This document shows, one piece after another, positions 32,796 to 41,215 of a DNA stretch of 64,000 nt; positions within the stretch are counted from its first letter, which is position 1; each line of letters starts with the position of its first letter. A model generated the notes under the pieces. The model was not told where the DNA came from. It ran no database searches and saw only the letters and a program-made list of their open reading frames with translations. A program made the translations under genes and the position numbers. The DNA is from Variovorax paradoxus (GTDB taxonomy: Bacteria; Pseudomonadota; Gammaproteobacteria; Burkholderiales; Burkholderiaceae_C), in assembly GCA_016806145.1 (NCBI GenBank), contig CP063166.1, positions 4,526,001 to 4,590,000 of the forward strand. Reading direction: 5' to 3'.

Positions 32796-34298
32796 TCAGT
32801 GGGCCGCGGCCGACGGGGTCGCGGAGGCCGTGGTGGTGGCGCCGGAAGCGGCGCTCGCGGTGTTCGACGGCGGCTGCCAGCCGCCGCCGAGCGCACGCGC
32901 CAGCGCGACCTGGGTGTCGAGCGCGCGCGCGGCGAGGTCGACGGCGAGTCGGCGCTGCGCCAGCACCGAGGTTTCGGCGGTCAGCACGTTGAGGTAGTTG
33001 CCGAGGCCCGCGCGGTAGCGCTGCACGGCGATGTCGTAGGCGCCCTCGGCGGCCGTCTGCGCGGCGCGCTGTTCGGCCTGCTGGCGCCCGATCGACTGGA
33101 TGCTCGTGACCTGGTCGGCCGCGTCGCGCACGGCATCGATCACGGTGGCGTTGTAGCTCTCGACCGCGGCATCGAGGTCGGCCGACTTGCCGCGCAGGTT
33201 GGCGCGCAGCTGGCCGCCCTCGAAGATCGGCAGATGGATCGCCGGGCCCACGCCCCACTGCTCGCTGCCCGACTTCAGCAGTTTGCCGAAGCCCAGGCTC
33301 TGGAAACCGACGAAGGCCGTGAGGTTGACGTTGGGATAGAACAGGGTCCTGGCATTGGCCACGTCGCTGGTGGCGGCCTCGACGCGCCAGCGCGCGGCCG
33401 CGATGTCGGCACGGCGGCCCAGCAGGTCGGCCGGGATGTTGGGTTGCAGCACGATCGGCTTGACGCCGTCGATCAGCGGCGGCTTGAGCGCGTCGCTCGC
33501 ACCGGGCTGGCCCACGAGCGCGTCGAGCGCGTGCTTCGCGATCGCGACCTGCTCGTTGAGCGCCTCGATCTGCTGGCGCGCCTCAGGCAGGCCGCCTTCG
33601 CTCTGGCGCAGCTCGAGCCGGGTGTCGAGACCGGCCGAGACGCGGTCGCGCACCAGCTTCAGGGTTTCGTCGCGCTGCGCCAGCGTGCGCTGCGCCACCG
33701 CGAGCTGCTCGTTGAGGCGCGCCCACTGGAAGTAGCTGCGCGCCACGTTGCTCGCGAGCAGCACGCGGGCCGCGTCGGCATCGGCGGCGGCTGCGTTGGC
33801 GGCGCCGATCGCGGCATCGAGCGCGGTGCGGTTCTTGCCGAAGAAGTCGAGCTCCCAGCTCGCGCCGAGCTGCAGCAGGCCGACGTTCTGGATCGAGCCG
33901 CCCAGCGGTTCGGGATAGATGTAGTTGGTGTTGAACTTCTGGCGCGTGGCGTCGAGGTCGAGCCCGACCTTGGGCTTGAGCGCCGCGCCCGCTACATCGG
34001 CATTGGCCTGCGCGCGCGCGAGGCGGGCCTGCGCGACCTGCAGGTTGGGGTTGCCGGCCACGGCCTGGTCGACCAGGCCGTTGAGCTGCGCGTCGCCGAA
34101 GGCCAGCCACCATTGGCTGTCGAGGGCGGGAGCGGCGGCCTTGTCGGCCGAGGCGATGCCGAGCGAGCCGGCATCGCGCAGCTTGGCATGGCCGCCGATG
34201 CCGGCCATGTCGGCACAGCCGGCCAGCGCGACCACCAGCAGCGCGGCGGCGACGACGGGGGTGCGGCGCAGGGCACGCACGGCGAATGAATCAGTCAT
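32796..34298 (-). CDS. Outer-membrane efflux lipoprotein, NodT family
   Basis: A 500-residue outer-membrane factor with lipobox (VVALAGCADM, Cys about 28), the SQWWLAFGDAQLNGLVDQAV start of the OMF fold, and two OEP repeats (about 60-270 and 280-470). It forms the outer-membrane duct for the EmrAB-like pump encoded behind it. A perfect GGAGG precedes the ATG at 34298, and the start overlaps the marR stop by eight bases, so synthesis is coupled to the regulator. A second NodT-type gene, unrelated in position, is cut by the left window edge. Confidence 0.93.
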   Translation of the reverse strand: MTDSFAVRALRRTPVVAAALLVVALAGCADMAGIGGHAKLRDAGSLGIASADKAAAPALDSQWWLAFGDAQLNGLVDQAVAGNPNLQVAQARLARAQANADVAGAALKPKVGLDLDATRQKFNTNYIYPEPLGGSIQNVGLLQLGASWELDFFGKNRTALDAAIGAANAAAADADAARVLLASNVARSYFQWARLNEQLAVAQRTLAQRDETLKLVRDRVSAGLDTRLELRQSEGGLPEARQQIEALNEQVAIAKHALDALVGQPGASDALKPPLIDGVKPIVLQPNIPADLLGRRADIAAARWRVEAATSDVANARTLFYPNVNLTAFVGFQSLGFGKLLKSGSEQWGVGPAIHLPIFEGGQLRANLRGKSADLDAAVESYNATVIDAVRDAADQVTSIQSIGRQQAEQRAAQTAAEGAYDIAVQRYRAGLGNYLNVLTAETSVLAQRRLAVDLAARALDTQVALARALGGGWQPPSNTASAASGATTTASATPSAAAH

Positions 34299-34827
34299 TT
34301 TTTCCTCCACGGGCCGCGAGGGCCTGTGCGTTGTCGAGGATGCGGCGCAAGTAGGACTTGAGCTGCCCCCATTCATCGGCGGTGAAGTCCGCCAGCAATT
34401 CGTTCTGCACGCGGCTCAGGACGTGGGGCACTTCCTTGGCGGCCGCGCGGCCTTCGTCGGTGAGCTCGATGTTGACCACGCGCCGGTCTTCGAGCGAACG
34501 CACGCGCCGGCACAGGCCCTTGGCCTCGAGCCGGTCGAGCAGGCGCGTCATGGCGCCGGTGTCGAGCTCGCAGGCGCGCGCCAGTTCGGCCACCGTGGTG
34601 GCCGCGCCGATGTGCAGCTTGTAGAGCGGCACCCACTGCGGATAGGTCGGGCTGCCGGGCTCGCACATGCGGGTTTCCACCGACTGCGCCACCGTCGTGA
34701 CGATCCGGCGCATCAGGTAGCCGATGCTTTCCTCGGTCGAATACGACTCCGCCCGGTAGAAATCGGGCGCACGACGCACCTCGTCCGGTGCAACCGGAGC
34801 GTCATCGGGAGCAGTGGCATCGTTCAT
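34291..34827 (-). CDS. MarR-family transcriptional regulator of the efflux operon
   Basis: A 178-residue protein with a winged helix (about 70-145): GAATTVAELARACELDTGAM, then TRLLDRLEAKGLCRRVRSLE and DRRVVNIELTDEGRAAA. MarR proteins release DNA on binding phenolic or drug-like ligands; as first gene of the omf-emrA-emrB operon it most likely represses that operon. ATG 34827 is chosen because a sigma-70 promoter with consensus -35 and spacing places the transcription start at about 34828. The upstream ATG at 34848 would lie inside that promoter. The transcript would then be leaderless. Confidence 0.88.
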   Translation of the reverse strand: MNDATAPDDAPVAPDEVRRAPDFYRAESYSTEESIGYLMRRIVTTVAQSVETRMCEPGSPTYPQWVPLYKLHIGAATTVAELARACELDTGAMTRLLDRLEAKGLCRRVRSLEDRRVVNIELTDEGRAAAKEVPHVLSRVQNELLADFTADEWGQLKSYLRRILDNAQALAARGGKND

Positions 34828-34834
34828 GGCCCGA

Positions 34835-34863
34835 ATATTAGCTGCCATGGCAATTATTGTCAA
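34835..34863 (-). promoter_or_regulatory. Strong sigma-70 promoter of the marR-emr operon
   Basis: On the minus strand TTGACA (34863-34858), a 17-bp spacer and TAATAT (34840-34835) match the sigma-70 consensus closely. The spacer holds an imperfect palindrome centred on GCCATGGC (arms extend to ATT/AAT), a plausible MarR operator that would block RNA polymerase. The expected start of transcription coincides with the marR ATG at 34827. Confidence 0.8.
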
Positions 34864-34909
34864 GGCGACCTTTGTGAAGGCAAAGGTTCTCTCGCTAGAA
34901 TCGCGGCCC

Positions 34910-36697
34910 ATGGCATCCTCCCCCTCGCCGGCCTCCACGGCCAAGGGCTCGCCCCGATCGCTGTCGGGTCTGGGCCCTTTTCTTCGTCCCTACCGTGTGC
35001 AGATCACGCTGGCCGCCGTCTTCCTGGTCATGGCGGCGGTCACGACGCTGGTGTTCCCCCTGGCCCTGCGCAGCCTGATCGACGGCGGCCTGGTCAACCC
35101 CGACAAGGGGGCCCAGACCATGGCGCTGCGCGAGCACTTCGGCGCCCTGTTCGCGGTCGCGGTCGCGCTCGGGCTGTTCTCGGCGGCGCGCTTCTACACG
35201 GTGAGCTGGCTCGGCGAACGCGTCACGGCCGACCTGCGCAACGCGGTCTACAGCCGGGTGCTGCGCCAGAGCCCGGTGTTCTTCGAGACCACCCAGACCG
35301 GCGAGGTGCTGTCGCGCCTCACGGCCGACACGACGCTGGTGCAGACGGTGGTCGGCTCCTCGCTGAGCATGGGCCTGCGCAACGCGGTGATGGGCGTGGG
35401 CGCGCTCGCGATGCTGATCTGGACCAATCCCTACGTGATGGTGCAGGTGCTCGGGCTGCTGGTGGTGGTGGTGCTGCCAAGCATGTGGTTCGGCCGCCGC
35501 GTGCGCCGCCTGTCGCGCGCCAGCCAGGACCGCGTGGCCGACTCGAGCGCGATCGCGGCCGAGGTGCTCAACGCGATCCCCGTGGTGCAGAGCTACACCG
35601 CCGAGGACCGCGAGGCCGGCCGCTTCGAGGGCTCGACCGAGAGCGCCTTCCGCACCGCCGTGCGCCGGACCAAGGCGCGCTCGGTACTGGTCGCCTTCAT
35701 CATCATCGCGACCTCGGCGGCGCTGCTGTGGGGCCTGTACCAGGGCACGCAGGCGGTGCTGCGCGGCGACATCACGGCCGGCCACCTGGGCCAGACCGTG
35801 GTCTACGTGGCGATCCTCGCGAGCGCCACCGCGGTGCTCGGCGAGGTCTACGGCGACCTGCTGCGCGCCGCCGGCGCGACCGAGCGCCTGATGGAGCTGC
35901 TGCATGCGCCCGCGGCCATCGTCTCGCCCGCCGCGCCGGTGCGCTCGCCCGTGCCCGCCGCGGGCAGCGCGATCGTGTTCGACCGGATCACCTTCCACTA
36001 CCCCTCGCGGCCCGGCACGCCGGCGCTGCGCGACTTCTCGCTGGCCGTGACGCCCGGCGAGACGGTGGCGCTGGTCGGCTCGAGCGGCGCCGGCAAGAGC
36101 ACCGTGTTCCAGCTGCTGCTGCGCTACTACGACCCGCAGTCGGGCCAGCTGCTGCTCGACGACGCGCCACTGGCCTCGCTGGCACTGCACGATCTGCGCA
36201 CGCGCATCGGCCTGGTGCCACAAGATGCGGTGATCTTCTCGACCAGCGCGCTCGAGAACATCCGCTACGGCCGGCCCGAGGCCAGCGTCGAGGAGGTGCA
36301 TGCGGCCGCTCGTGCCGCCTTCGCGCACGACTTCCTGCAGGCGCTGCCGCAGGGCTACGACACCTTCCTCGGCGAACGCGGCGTGCGGCTGTCGGGCGGC
36401 CAGCGCCAGCGCATCGCGATCGCGCGCGCCATGCTCAAGAACCCGCCGCTGCTGCTGCTCGACGAGGCCACGAGCGCGCTCGATGCCGAGAGCGAACGCA
36501 TGGTGCAGGCCGCGCTCGAATCGGCGATGGAAGGCCGCACGACGCTGGTGATCGCGCACCGGTTGGCCACGGTGCAGAAGGCCGACCGCATCGTGGTGCT
36601 CGACCACGGCGGCATCGTCGAGCAGGGCACGCATGCGGCGCTGGTGGCGCAGGGCGGGGTCTACGCACGGCTGGCGGCGTTGCAGTTCACGAGCTGA
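34910..36697 (+). CDS. MsbA-like ABC exporter (fused membrane and ATPase domains)
   Basis: A 595-residue half-transporter. Six membrane helices span about 25-310 (first ITLAAVFLVMAAVTTLVFPL), and the ATPase domain follows (about 345-590) with Walker A GSSGAGKST, Q-loop LVPQDAVIFS, signature LSGGQRQRIAIARA and Walker B LLLLDEATSALD, then the H-loop IAHRLATV. All ATPase motifs are intact. It would work as a homodimer exporting a lipid, peptide or drug. The ATG at 34910 lies eight bases after a TAGAAT hexamer (34896-34901), suggesting a leaderless start. It is divergent from the MarR efflux operon and is followed by a strong terminator. Confidence 0.93.
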   Translation: MASSPSPASTAKGSPRSLSGLGPFLRPYRVQITLAAVFLVMAAVTTLVFPLALRSLIDGGLVNPDKGAQTMALREHFGALFAVAVALGLFSAARFYTVSWLGERVTADLRNAVYSRVLRQSPVFFETTQTGEVLSRLTADTTLVQTVVGSSLSMGLRNAVMGVGALAMLIWTNPYVMVQVLGLLVVVVLPSMWFGRRVRRLSRASQDRVADSSAIAAEVLNAIPVVQSYTAEDREAGRFEGSTESAFRTAVRRTKARSVLVAFIIIATSAALLWGLYQGTQAVLRGDITAGHLGQTVVYVAILASATAVLGEVYGDLLRAAGATERLMELLHAPAAIVSPAAPVRSPVPAAGSAIVFDRITFHYPSRPGTPALRDFSLAVTPGETVALVGSSGAGKSTVFQLLLRYYDPQSGQLLLDDAPLASLALHDLRTRIGLVPQDAVIFSTSALENIRYGRPEASVEEVHAAARAAFAHDFLQALPQGYDTFLGERGVRLSGGQRQRIAIARAMLKNPPLLLLDEATSALDAESERMVQAALESAMEGRTTLVIAHRLATVQKADRIVVLDHGGIVEQGTHAALVAQGGVYARLAALQFTS

Positions 36698-36730
36698 CCG
36701 GCACCGATCGGGACCCGGTCCCCGGAAAGC

Positions 36731-36758
36731 AAAAAGGAGAGCCGAGGCTCTCCTTTTT
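36731..36758. terminator. Bidirectional Rho-independent terminator
   Basis: Arms AAAAAGGAGAGCC and GGCTCTCCTTTTT form a 13-bp stem with a two-base minimal loop, flanked by A and T runs, so it can terminate transcripts from either side. It separates the ABC exporter (ends 36697) from the convergent DUF1178 gene, whose stop codon abuts the T run (36758-36760). Confidence 0.9.
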
Positions 36759-37225
36759 TATTGCAGGGTTTCCTTGAGCCCCGCCGGGATCGGCAGCGGC
36801 ATCACCGCGATCCCCTCGTCGAGCAGCGCCTCGGTCTGCTCGGGCGTGGCCTGGCCGCGGATGCCGCGCTCCTTGGTCTCGCCGTAGTGCATGCGGCGGG
36901 CCTCGTCGGCGAAGCGGTCGCCGACGTCCTCGGTCTTGGCCAGCACCTCGCGCACGGCACGCATCCAGCGTGCCTCGGGCGACATCTCGGCCGGCAGATT
37001 GGCGGGCGCCGATGCGGGCGCCGCGGCGTTCGAACGCTCGGCCTCGGGCGCCTTCGCGTTGCCGAGGTTCAGGCGCGGCGCGCTCAGCAGCTTGACGATC
37101 GCGGTGTTGGCACAGACCGGGCACTCGACCAGTCCGCGCGCGAGCTGGCTTTCGAAGTCCTCATTGGACCCGAACCAGCCTTCGAAGCCGTGGCCGTGCG
37201 CGCATTGGAGATCGAGGACCTTCAT
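36758..37225 (-). CDS. DUF1178-family protein
   Basis: A 155-residue cytosolic protein of unknown function. The N-terminus MKVLDLQCAHGHGFEGWFGS and the later pair CPVC (about 39-42) suggest a small zinc-ribbon-like unit with C8, H10/H12 and the CPVC cysteines. The middle is Ala/Pro-rich and the C-terminus (ARWMRAVREVLAKTEDVGDR, then FADEARRMHYGETKERGIRG) is the conserved helical part of DUF1178. It is the last gene of the long minus-strand run behind the complex I operon, a frequent place for this family in Burkholderiales. Its stop codon lies at the edge of the terminator. Confidence 0.88.
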   Translation of the reverse strand: MKVLDLQCAHGHGFEGWFGSNEDFESQLARGLVECPVCANTAIVKLLSAPRLNLGNAKAPEAERSNAAAPASAPANLPAEMSPEARWMRAVREVLAKTEDVGDRFADEARRMHYGETKERGIRGQATPEQTEALLDEGIAVMPLPIPAGLKETLQ

Positions 37226-37233
37226 GCGCGCGA

Positions 37234-37836
37234 TTATCCCTGGGCCGAGTCGCCCTGCCAGTCGAGGGCCCATGCGCCCGAGCCCGTGTTCTGCAGCCAC
37301 AGCGCGCAGGCCAGGGTCTTGGCGTCGGTGACCGAGCCGTCGCGGCACCAGCCCAGAAGCTCTTCGGGCGTGGCGGTGAACACGTCGAGGAATTCGCCGT
37401 GGTCGAGCTGCCGCTCGCCGAGCGAGAGGCCGCGCGCGAAGTAGATGTGGATGACCTCGGTCGAATAGCCGACGGCCAGGTGCATCACGCCGGCACGCGC
37501 CCACTCGCTTGCGCGGTAGCCGGTTTCCTCGAGCAGTTCGCGCTGGCCGCAGACCAGCGGATCCTCGCCCGCGTCGAGCTTGCCCGCGGGGAACTCGATC
37601 ATCACCTGACCCACCGGGTAGCGGAACTGGCGCTCGAGCACCACGCGGCCGTCGTCGAGCAGCGGAATCACCACCACGGCGCCCGGATGCACGACGTACT
37701 CGCGCGTGGCGCTGTGGCCGTCGGGCAGCTTCACGGTGTCGCGGCGGACTTCGAGGAAGTTGCCCTTGGCGAGCGATTCGCGCGAGGTCAGTTCTTCCCT
37801 GAGGTGCGAATCGCTGGGGGTACCGGTGGTCGTCAT
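37234..37836 (-). CDS. NUDIX hydrolase, ADP-ribose pyrophosphatase-like
   Basis: A 200-residue enzyme with an intact Nudix box (about 85-107): GKLDAG, then E91 and QRELLEETGY. The VVVIPLLDDGRVVLERQFRY stretch before it and FPAGKLD are typical of the ADP-ribose/sugar-nucleotide pyrophosphatase branch, which cleaves ADP-ribose to AMP and ribose 5-phosphate. It lies between DUF2818 and DUF1178 behind nuoN. Unlike the NrtR-like protein at 5088-5840, its catalytic residues are all present. The substrate is inferred from family resemblance only. Confidence 0.9.
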   Translation of the reverse strand: MTTTGTPSDSHLREELTSRESLAKGNFLEVRRDTVKLPDGHSATREYVVHPGAVVVIPLLDDGRVVLERQFRYPVGQVMIEFPAGKLDAGEDPLVCGQRELLEETGYRASEWARAGVMHLAVGYSTEVIHIYFARGLSLGERQLDHGEFLDVFTATPEELLGWCRDGSVTDAKTLACALWLQNTGSGAWALDWQGDSAQG

Positions 37837-37867
37837 GGTGCGCTCCGTGGTCGGGTGGATGGCGAGC

Positions 37868-38170
37868 TCAGTGCCGGTGCTTCATCAGGTAGCGCCAGGT
37901 GAAGCCCGGGAAGGCCAGCACGATGAACAGCGCGCCGGTCACCGCATAGAACTCCCAGCCCTGCGCGGCGATCTGCCCTGCCCTGCGCTCGAACAGCAGG
38001 CCGATGCCGCCGGCGATGAAGTACAGCACCACCAGTTCGCCGAAGCGCATGGCCAGCGTCTTGCGCGCGCCGATCGCCACGGCGCCGAACAGCCGGTCGT
38101 TGACGAACGGCAGGTTGGCAGCCAGCAGGGCCAGCAGCAACACCACCCAGACCGAAGCCGTCTGCGACAC
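37868..38170 (-). CDS. DUF2818-family membrane protein
   Basis: A 100-residue protein with three hydrophobic helices (about 7-24, 44-62, 75-92), starting MSQTASVWVVLLLALLAANL. DUF2818 genes are found directly after nuoN in many Burkholderiales, as here (28 bp gap), which suggests an accessory role with complex I, but no activity is known. Start ATG 38170 is the first in-frame start. The NUDIX gene follows after about 31 bp. Confidence 0.9.
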   Translation of the reverse strand: MSQTASVWVVLLLALLAANLPFVNDRLFGAVAIGARKTLAMRFGELVVLYFIAGGIGLLFERRAGQIAAQGWEFYAVTGALFIVLAFPGFTWRYLMKHRH

Positions 38171-38197
38171 CTTGTGCGGGCCCTGGCGCGCGGCGCG

Positions 38198-39685
38198 TCA
38201 GTTCGCCAGCGTGGCGACGATGGCCTTGGCGCACAGCGTCATCAGGCCGCCCGGCACGATGCCGAGGATCAGGATCAGCGCGCCGTTGATCGTGAGCACG
38301 GTGCGCACGTCGCGCGGCGCCGACACGGTGCTGGCCGTGACCGGTGCGTCGAAGTACATGACCTTGACCACGCGCAGGTAGTAGAAGGCGCCGACCAGCG
38401 ACATCAGCACCGCGAACACGGCCAGGCCGATGTAGATGGCCTGGCCCGAGGCGATCAGCGCCTGCAGCACCGCCAGCTTGGCGTAGAAGCCGACCAGCGG
38501 CGGGATGCCCGCGAGCGAGAACATGGTGATCGCCATCACGCCGGCATACAGCGGGCTGCGCTGGTTGAGGCCGGCCAGGTCGGTGATCTCCTCGCTCTCG
38601 AAGCCCTCGCGCGCCAAGAGCAGGATGGTGCCGAAGCTCGCCAGGGTCGTCAGCACATAGGTCACGATGTAGAACATCGAGGCGCTGTAGGCGAACTGGG
38701 CGTTGTAGGTGTTGCCGTTGACCACGCCGGCCACCAGGCCGAGCAGCACGAAGCCCATCTGCGAGATGGTCGAGTAGGCCAGCATGCGCTTGAGGTTGGT
38801 CTGCGCGATGGCGGCCAGGTTGCCGACCAGCAGCGAGGCGATGGCCAGCAGCGCGAGCATCTGCTGCCAGTCGATCGCCAGCGGCAGCAGGCCTTCGACC
38901 AGCAGGCGGATGATGATCGCGAAGGCCGCGAGTTCGGGTGCGGCGCCGATCATCAGCGTGATCGCCGTGGGCGCGCCCTGGTAGACGTCGGGCACCCACA
39001 TGTGGAACGGGGCGGCACCGACCTTGAACGCCAGGCCGGCCACGATGAACACCAGGCCGAACACCAGCACCTGGTGGTTGACCTTGCCGCTCGCGATGGC
39101 CTTGAACACCTCGTTCACGTCGAGCGAACCGGTGGCGCCGTACATCATCGACAGGCCGTAGAGCAGGAAGCCGCTGGCCATGGCGCCGAGCACGAAGTAC
39201 TTCATGGCGGCTTCGCTGGCGACCGCGTTGTCGCGGCGCAGCGCCACCAGCGCGTAGCTCGAGAGCGTCAGCAGTTCGAGGCCGAGGTAGATCAGCAGGA
39301 AGTTGCTGCCCGAGATCATCACGAACATGCCCAGCAGCGCGAACATGCCCAGCGTGAACATCTCGCCGCCGCGCAGCATGTCGCGGTCGGCCGCGTAGGG
39401 ACGGCCGTAGACCAGCGTGACCATCAGCGCCAGCGAGGCGAAGCACTTGAGCCAGTTGCCCATCGGGTCGCTCACGACCATGTTGCCGAAGCCGTAGATG
39501 GCCTTGCCTTCGCTCGCGGCCATGCCGGTCATCGCGGCCACCACGGCCAGCGTGATCAGGGTCAGGACGTAGGTGCGGGTGCGGCGCGCGCTGGTGTCCG
39601 ACAGGTCGACCAGCGCGATGATGCAGGCCATGACCAGCAACACGATTTCAGGGTAGATCGTGACCCAGCTGAGTTTGTCAATCAT
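38198..39685 (-). CDS. nuoN: NADH-quinone oxidoreductase subunit N
   Basis: A 495-residue antiporter-like membrane subunit of complex I, with about 14 helices. It has the family's conserved Lys and Glu positions in the helices, for example [20 protein letters not shown] near 238-257 and [20 protein letters not shown] near 295-314. It is one of the three proton-pumping antiporter-like subunits of the membrane arm. It is the last nuo gene, 24 bp after nuoM. Length and motifs are normal. Confidence 0.97.
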   Translation of the reverse strand: MIDKLSWVTIYPEIVLLVMACIIALVDLSDTSARRTRTYVLTLITLAVVAAMTGMAASEGKAIYGFGNMVVSDPMGNWLKCFASLALMVTLVYGRPYAADRDMLRGGEMFTLGMFALLGMFVMISGSNFLLIYLGLELLTLSSYALVALRRDNAVASEAAMKYFVLGAMASGFLLYGLSMMYGATGSLDVNEVFKAIASGKVNHQVLVFGLVFIVAGLAFKVGAAPFHMWVPDVYQGAPTAITLMIGAAPELAAFAIIIRLLVEGLLPLAIDWQQMLALLAIASLLVGNLAAIAQTNLKRMLAYSTISQMGFVLLGLVAGVVNGNTYNAQFAYSASMFYIVTYVLTTLASFGTILLLAREGFESEEITDLAGLNQRSPLYAGVMAITMFSLAGIPPLVGFYAKLAVLQALIASGQAIYIGLAVFAVLMSLVGAFYYLRVVKVMYFDAPVTASTVSAPRDVRTVLTINGALILILGIVPGGLMTLCAKAIVATLAN

Positions 39686-39709
39686 CTCGTTCTCTTCTTC
39701 AGCCAGCCA

Positions 39710-41188
39710 TCAGGAGGGGATCTTCGACACCGCCACATGACGCAGCAGCTGGGTCACGGAGGCGTCCATCACGTCGGTGAAGGGCTTGGGAAACAGGCCC
39801 ATCCACAGCACCGCGATCGCCAGCAGCGCCAGCATCACGAACTCGCGCGCATTGATGTCGCTGAGTTCCTTCACGTGGTCGTTGCCGACCGGACCGAGGT
39901 AGACGCGCTTGTACATCCACAGGGTGTAGGCGGCGCCGAAGATCAGCGCGGTGGCCGAGGCCAGGCCGATCCAGAAGTTGGCCTTGACCGCGCCCAGGAT
40001 CACCATCCACTCGCCGACGAAACCGGCGGTGCCCGGCAGGCCGCAGTTGGCCATCGCGAACAGCAGCATGAAGGCCGCGAACTTGGGCATGGTGTTGACC
40101 ACGCCGCCGTAGTCGGCGATCTGGCGCGAATGCACGCGGTCGTAGAGCACGCCGATGCCGAGGAACATGGCGCCCGACACGAAGCCGTGGGCGATCATCT
40201 GCACGATGCCGCCGGCCACGCCGAGTTCGTTGAAGATGAAGAAGCCGAGCGTCACGAAGCCCATGTGGGCGACCGACGAATAGGCCACGAGCTTCTTCAT
40301 GTCCTGCTGCACCATCGCGACCAGGCCGACGTAGATCACGGCGATCAGCGACAGCGCGATCATGAGCCAGGCCCATTCGTGCGCGGCATCGGGCGCGATC
40401 GGCATCGAGAAGCGCAGAAAACCGTAGGCACCGAGCTTCAGCATGATCGCGGCCAGCACGGCGGAGCCGCCGGTCGGGGCCTCGACGTGCACGTCGGGCA
40501 GCCAGGTGTGGACCGGCCACATCGGCACCTTCACCGCGAAGGCCGCGAAGAAAGCGAAGAACAGCAGCGTCTGGGCATGGCCGCTCAGCGGCAGCTTGTG
40601 CCACGTGAGGATGTCGAAGCTGCCGCCCGAGGTGTTGTACAGGTAGATCAGCGCCACCAGCATCAAGAGCGAGCCGAGCAGCGTGTAGAGGAAGAACTTG
40701 AAGGCCGCGTAGATCTTGTTCGGACCGCCCCAGATGCCGATGATCAGGTACATCGGGATCAGCGTGGCTTCGAAGAAGACGTAGAACAGCAGGCCGTCGA
40801 TGGCCGAGAACACGCCGATCATCAGGCCCGACAGGATCAGGAACGCGCCCATGTACTGGTTGACGCGCTCGGTGATCACTTCCCAGGCCGAGATCACCAC
40901 GATGATGGTGATGAAGGCGGTCAGCAGCACGAACCACACCGACAGGCCGTCGACGCCCAGGTTGTAGTTGATGTTGAAGCGCTCGATCCAGGGCGCCTTC
41001 TCCACGAACTGCATCGCGGCGCTGCCGTTCTGGAAACGCGTGATCAGAGGCAGCGTGACCAGGAAGCTCACGATCGACCCGACGAGCGCCACCCAGCGCA
41101 CGCCCTTGGCGTGCTCGTCGCGACCGAACGCCAGCAGCACGGCACCGAATGCGATCGGCACCCAGATGGCAAGGCTCAACAAACCCAT
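39710..41188 (-). CDS. nuoM: NADH-quinone oxidoreductase subunit M
   Basis: A 492-residue antiporter-like subunit of the complex I membrane arm with about 14 helices. Landmarks are FYVFFEATLIPMYLIIGIWG (about 131-150), AFAVKVPMWPVHTWLPDVHV near 218-237 (key Lys) and DMKKLVAYSSVAHMGFVTLG near 295-314. It pumps protons in concert with NuoL and NuoN. It lies between nuoL and nuoN with 24-27 bp gaps. Nothing unusual is seen. Confidence 0.97.
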   Translation of the reverse strand: MGLLSLAIWVPIAFGAVLLAFGRDEHAKGVRWVALVGSIVSFLVTLPLITRFQNGSAAMQFVEKAPWIERFNINYNLGVDGLSVWFVLLTAFITIIVVISAWEVITERVNQYMGAFLILSGLMIGVFSAIDGLLFYVFFEATLIPMYLIIGIWGGPNKIYAAFKFFLYTLLGSLLMLVALIYLYNTSGGSFDILTWHKLPLSGHAQTLLFFAFFAAFAVKVPMWPVHTWLPDVHVEAPTGGSAVLAAIMLKLGAYGFLRFSMPIAPDAAHEWAWLMIALSLIAVIYVGLVAMVQQDMKKLVAYSSVAHMGFVTLGFFIFNELGVAGGIVQMIAHGFVSGAMFLGIGVLYDRVHSRQIADYGGVVNTMPKFAAFMLLFAMANCGLPGTAGFVGEWMVILGAVKANFWIGLASATALIFGAAYTLWMYKRVYLGPVGNDHVKELSDINAREFVMLALLAIAVLWMGLFPKPFTDVMDASVTQLLRHVAVSKIPS

Positions 41189-41215
41189 TTTTCTTTTACT
41201 CCAGCGCTTTGCGGC

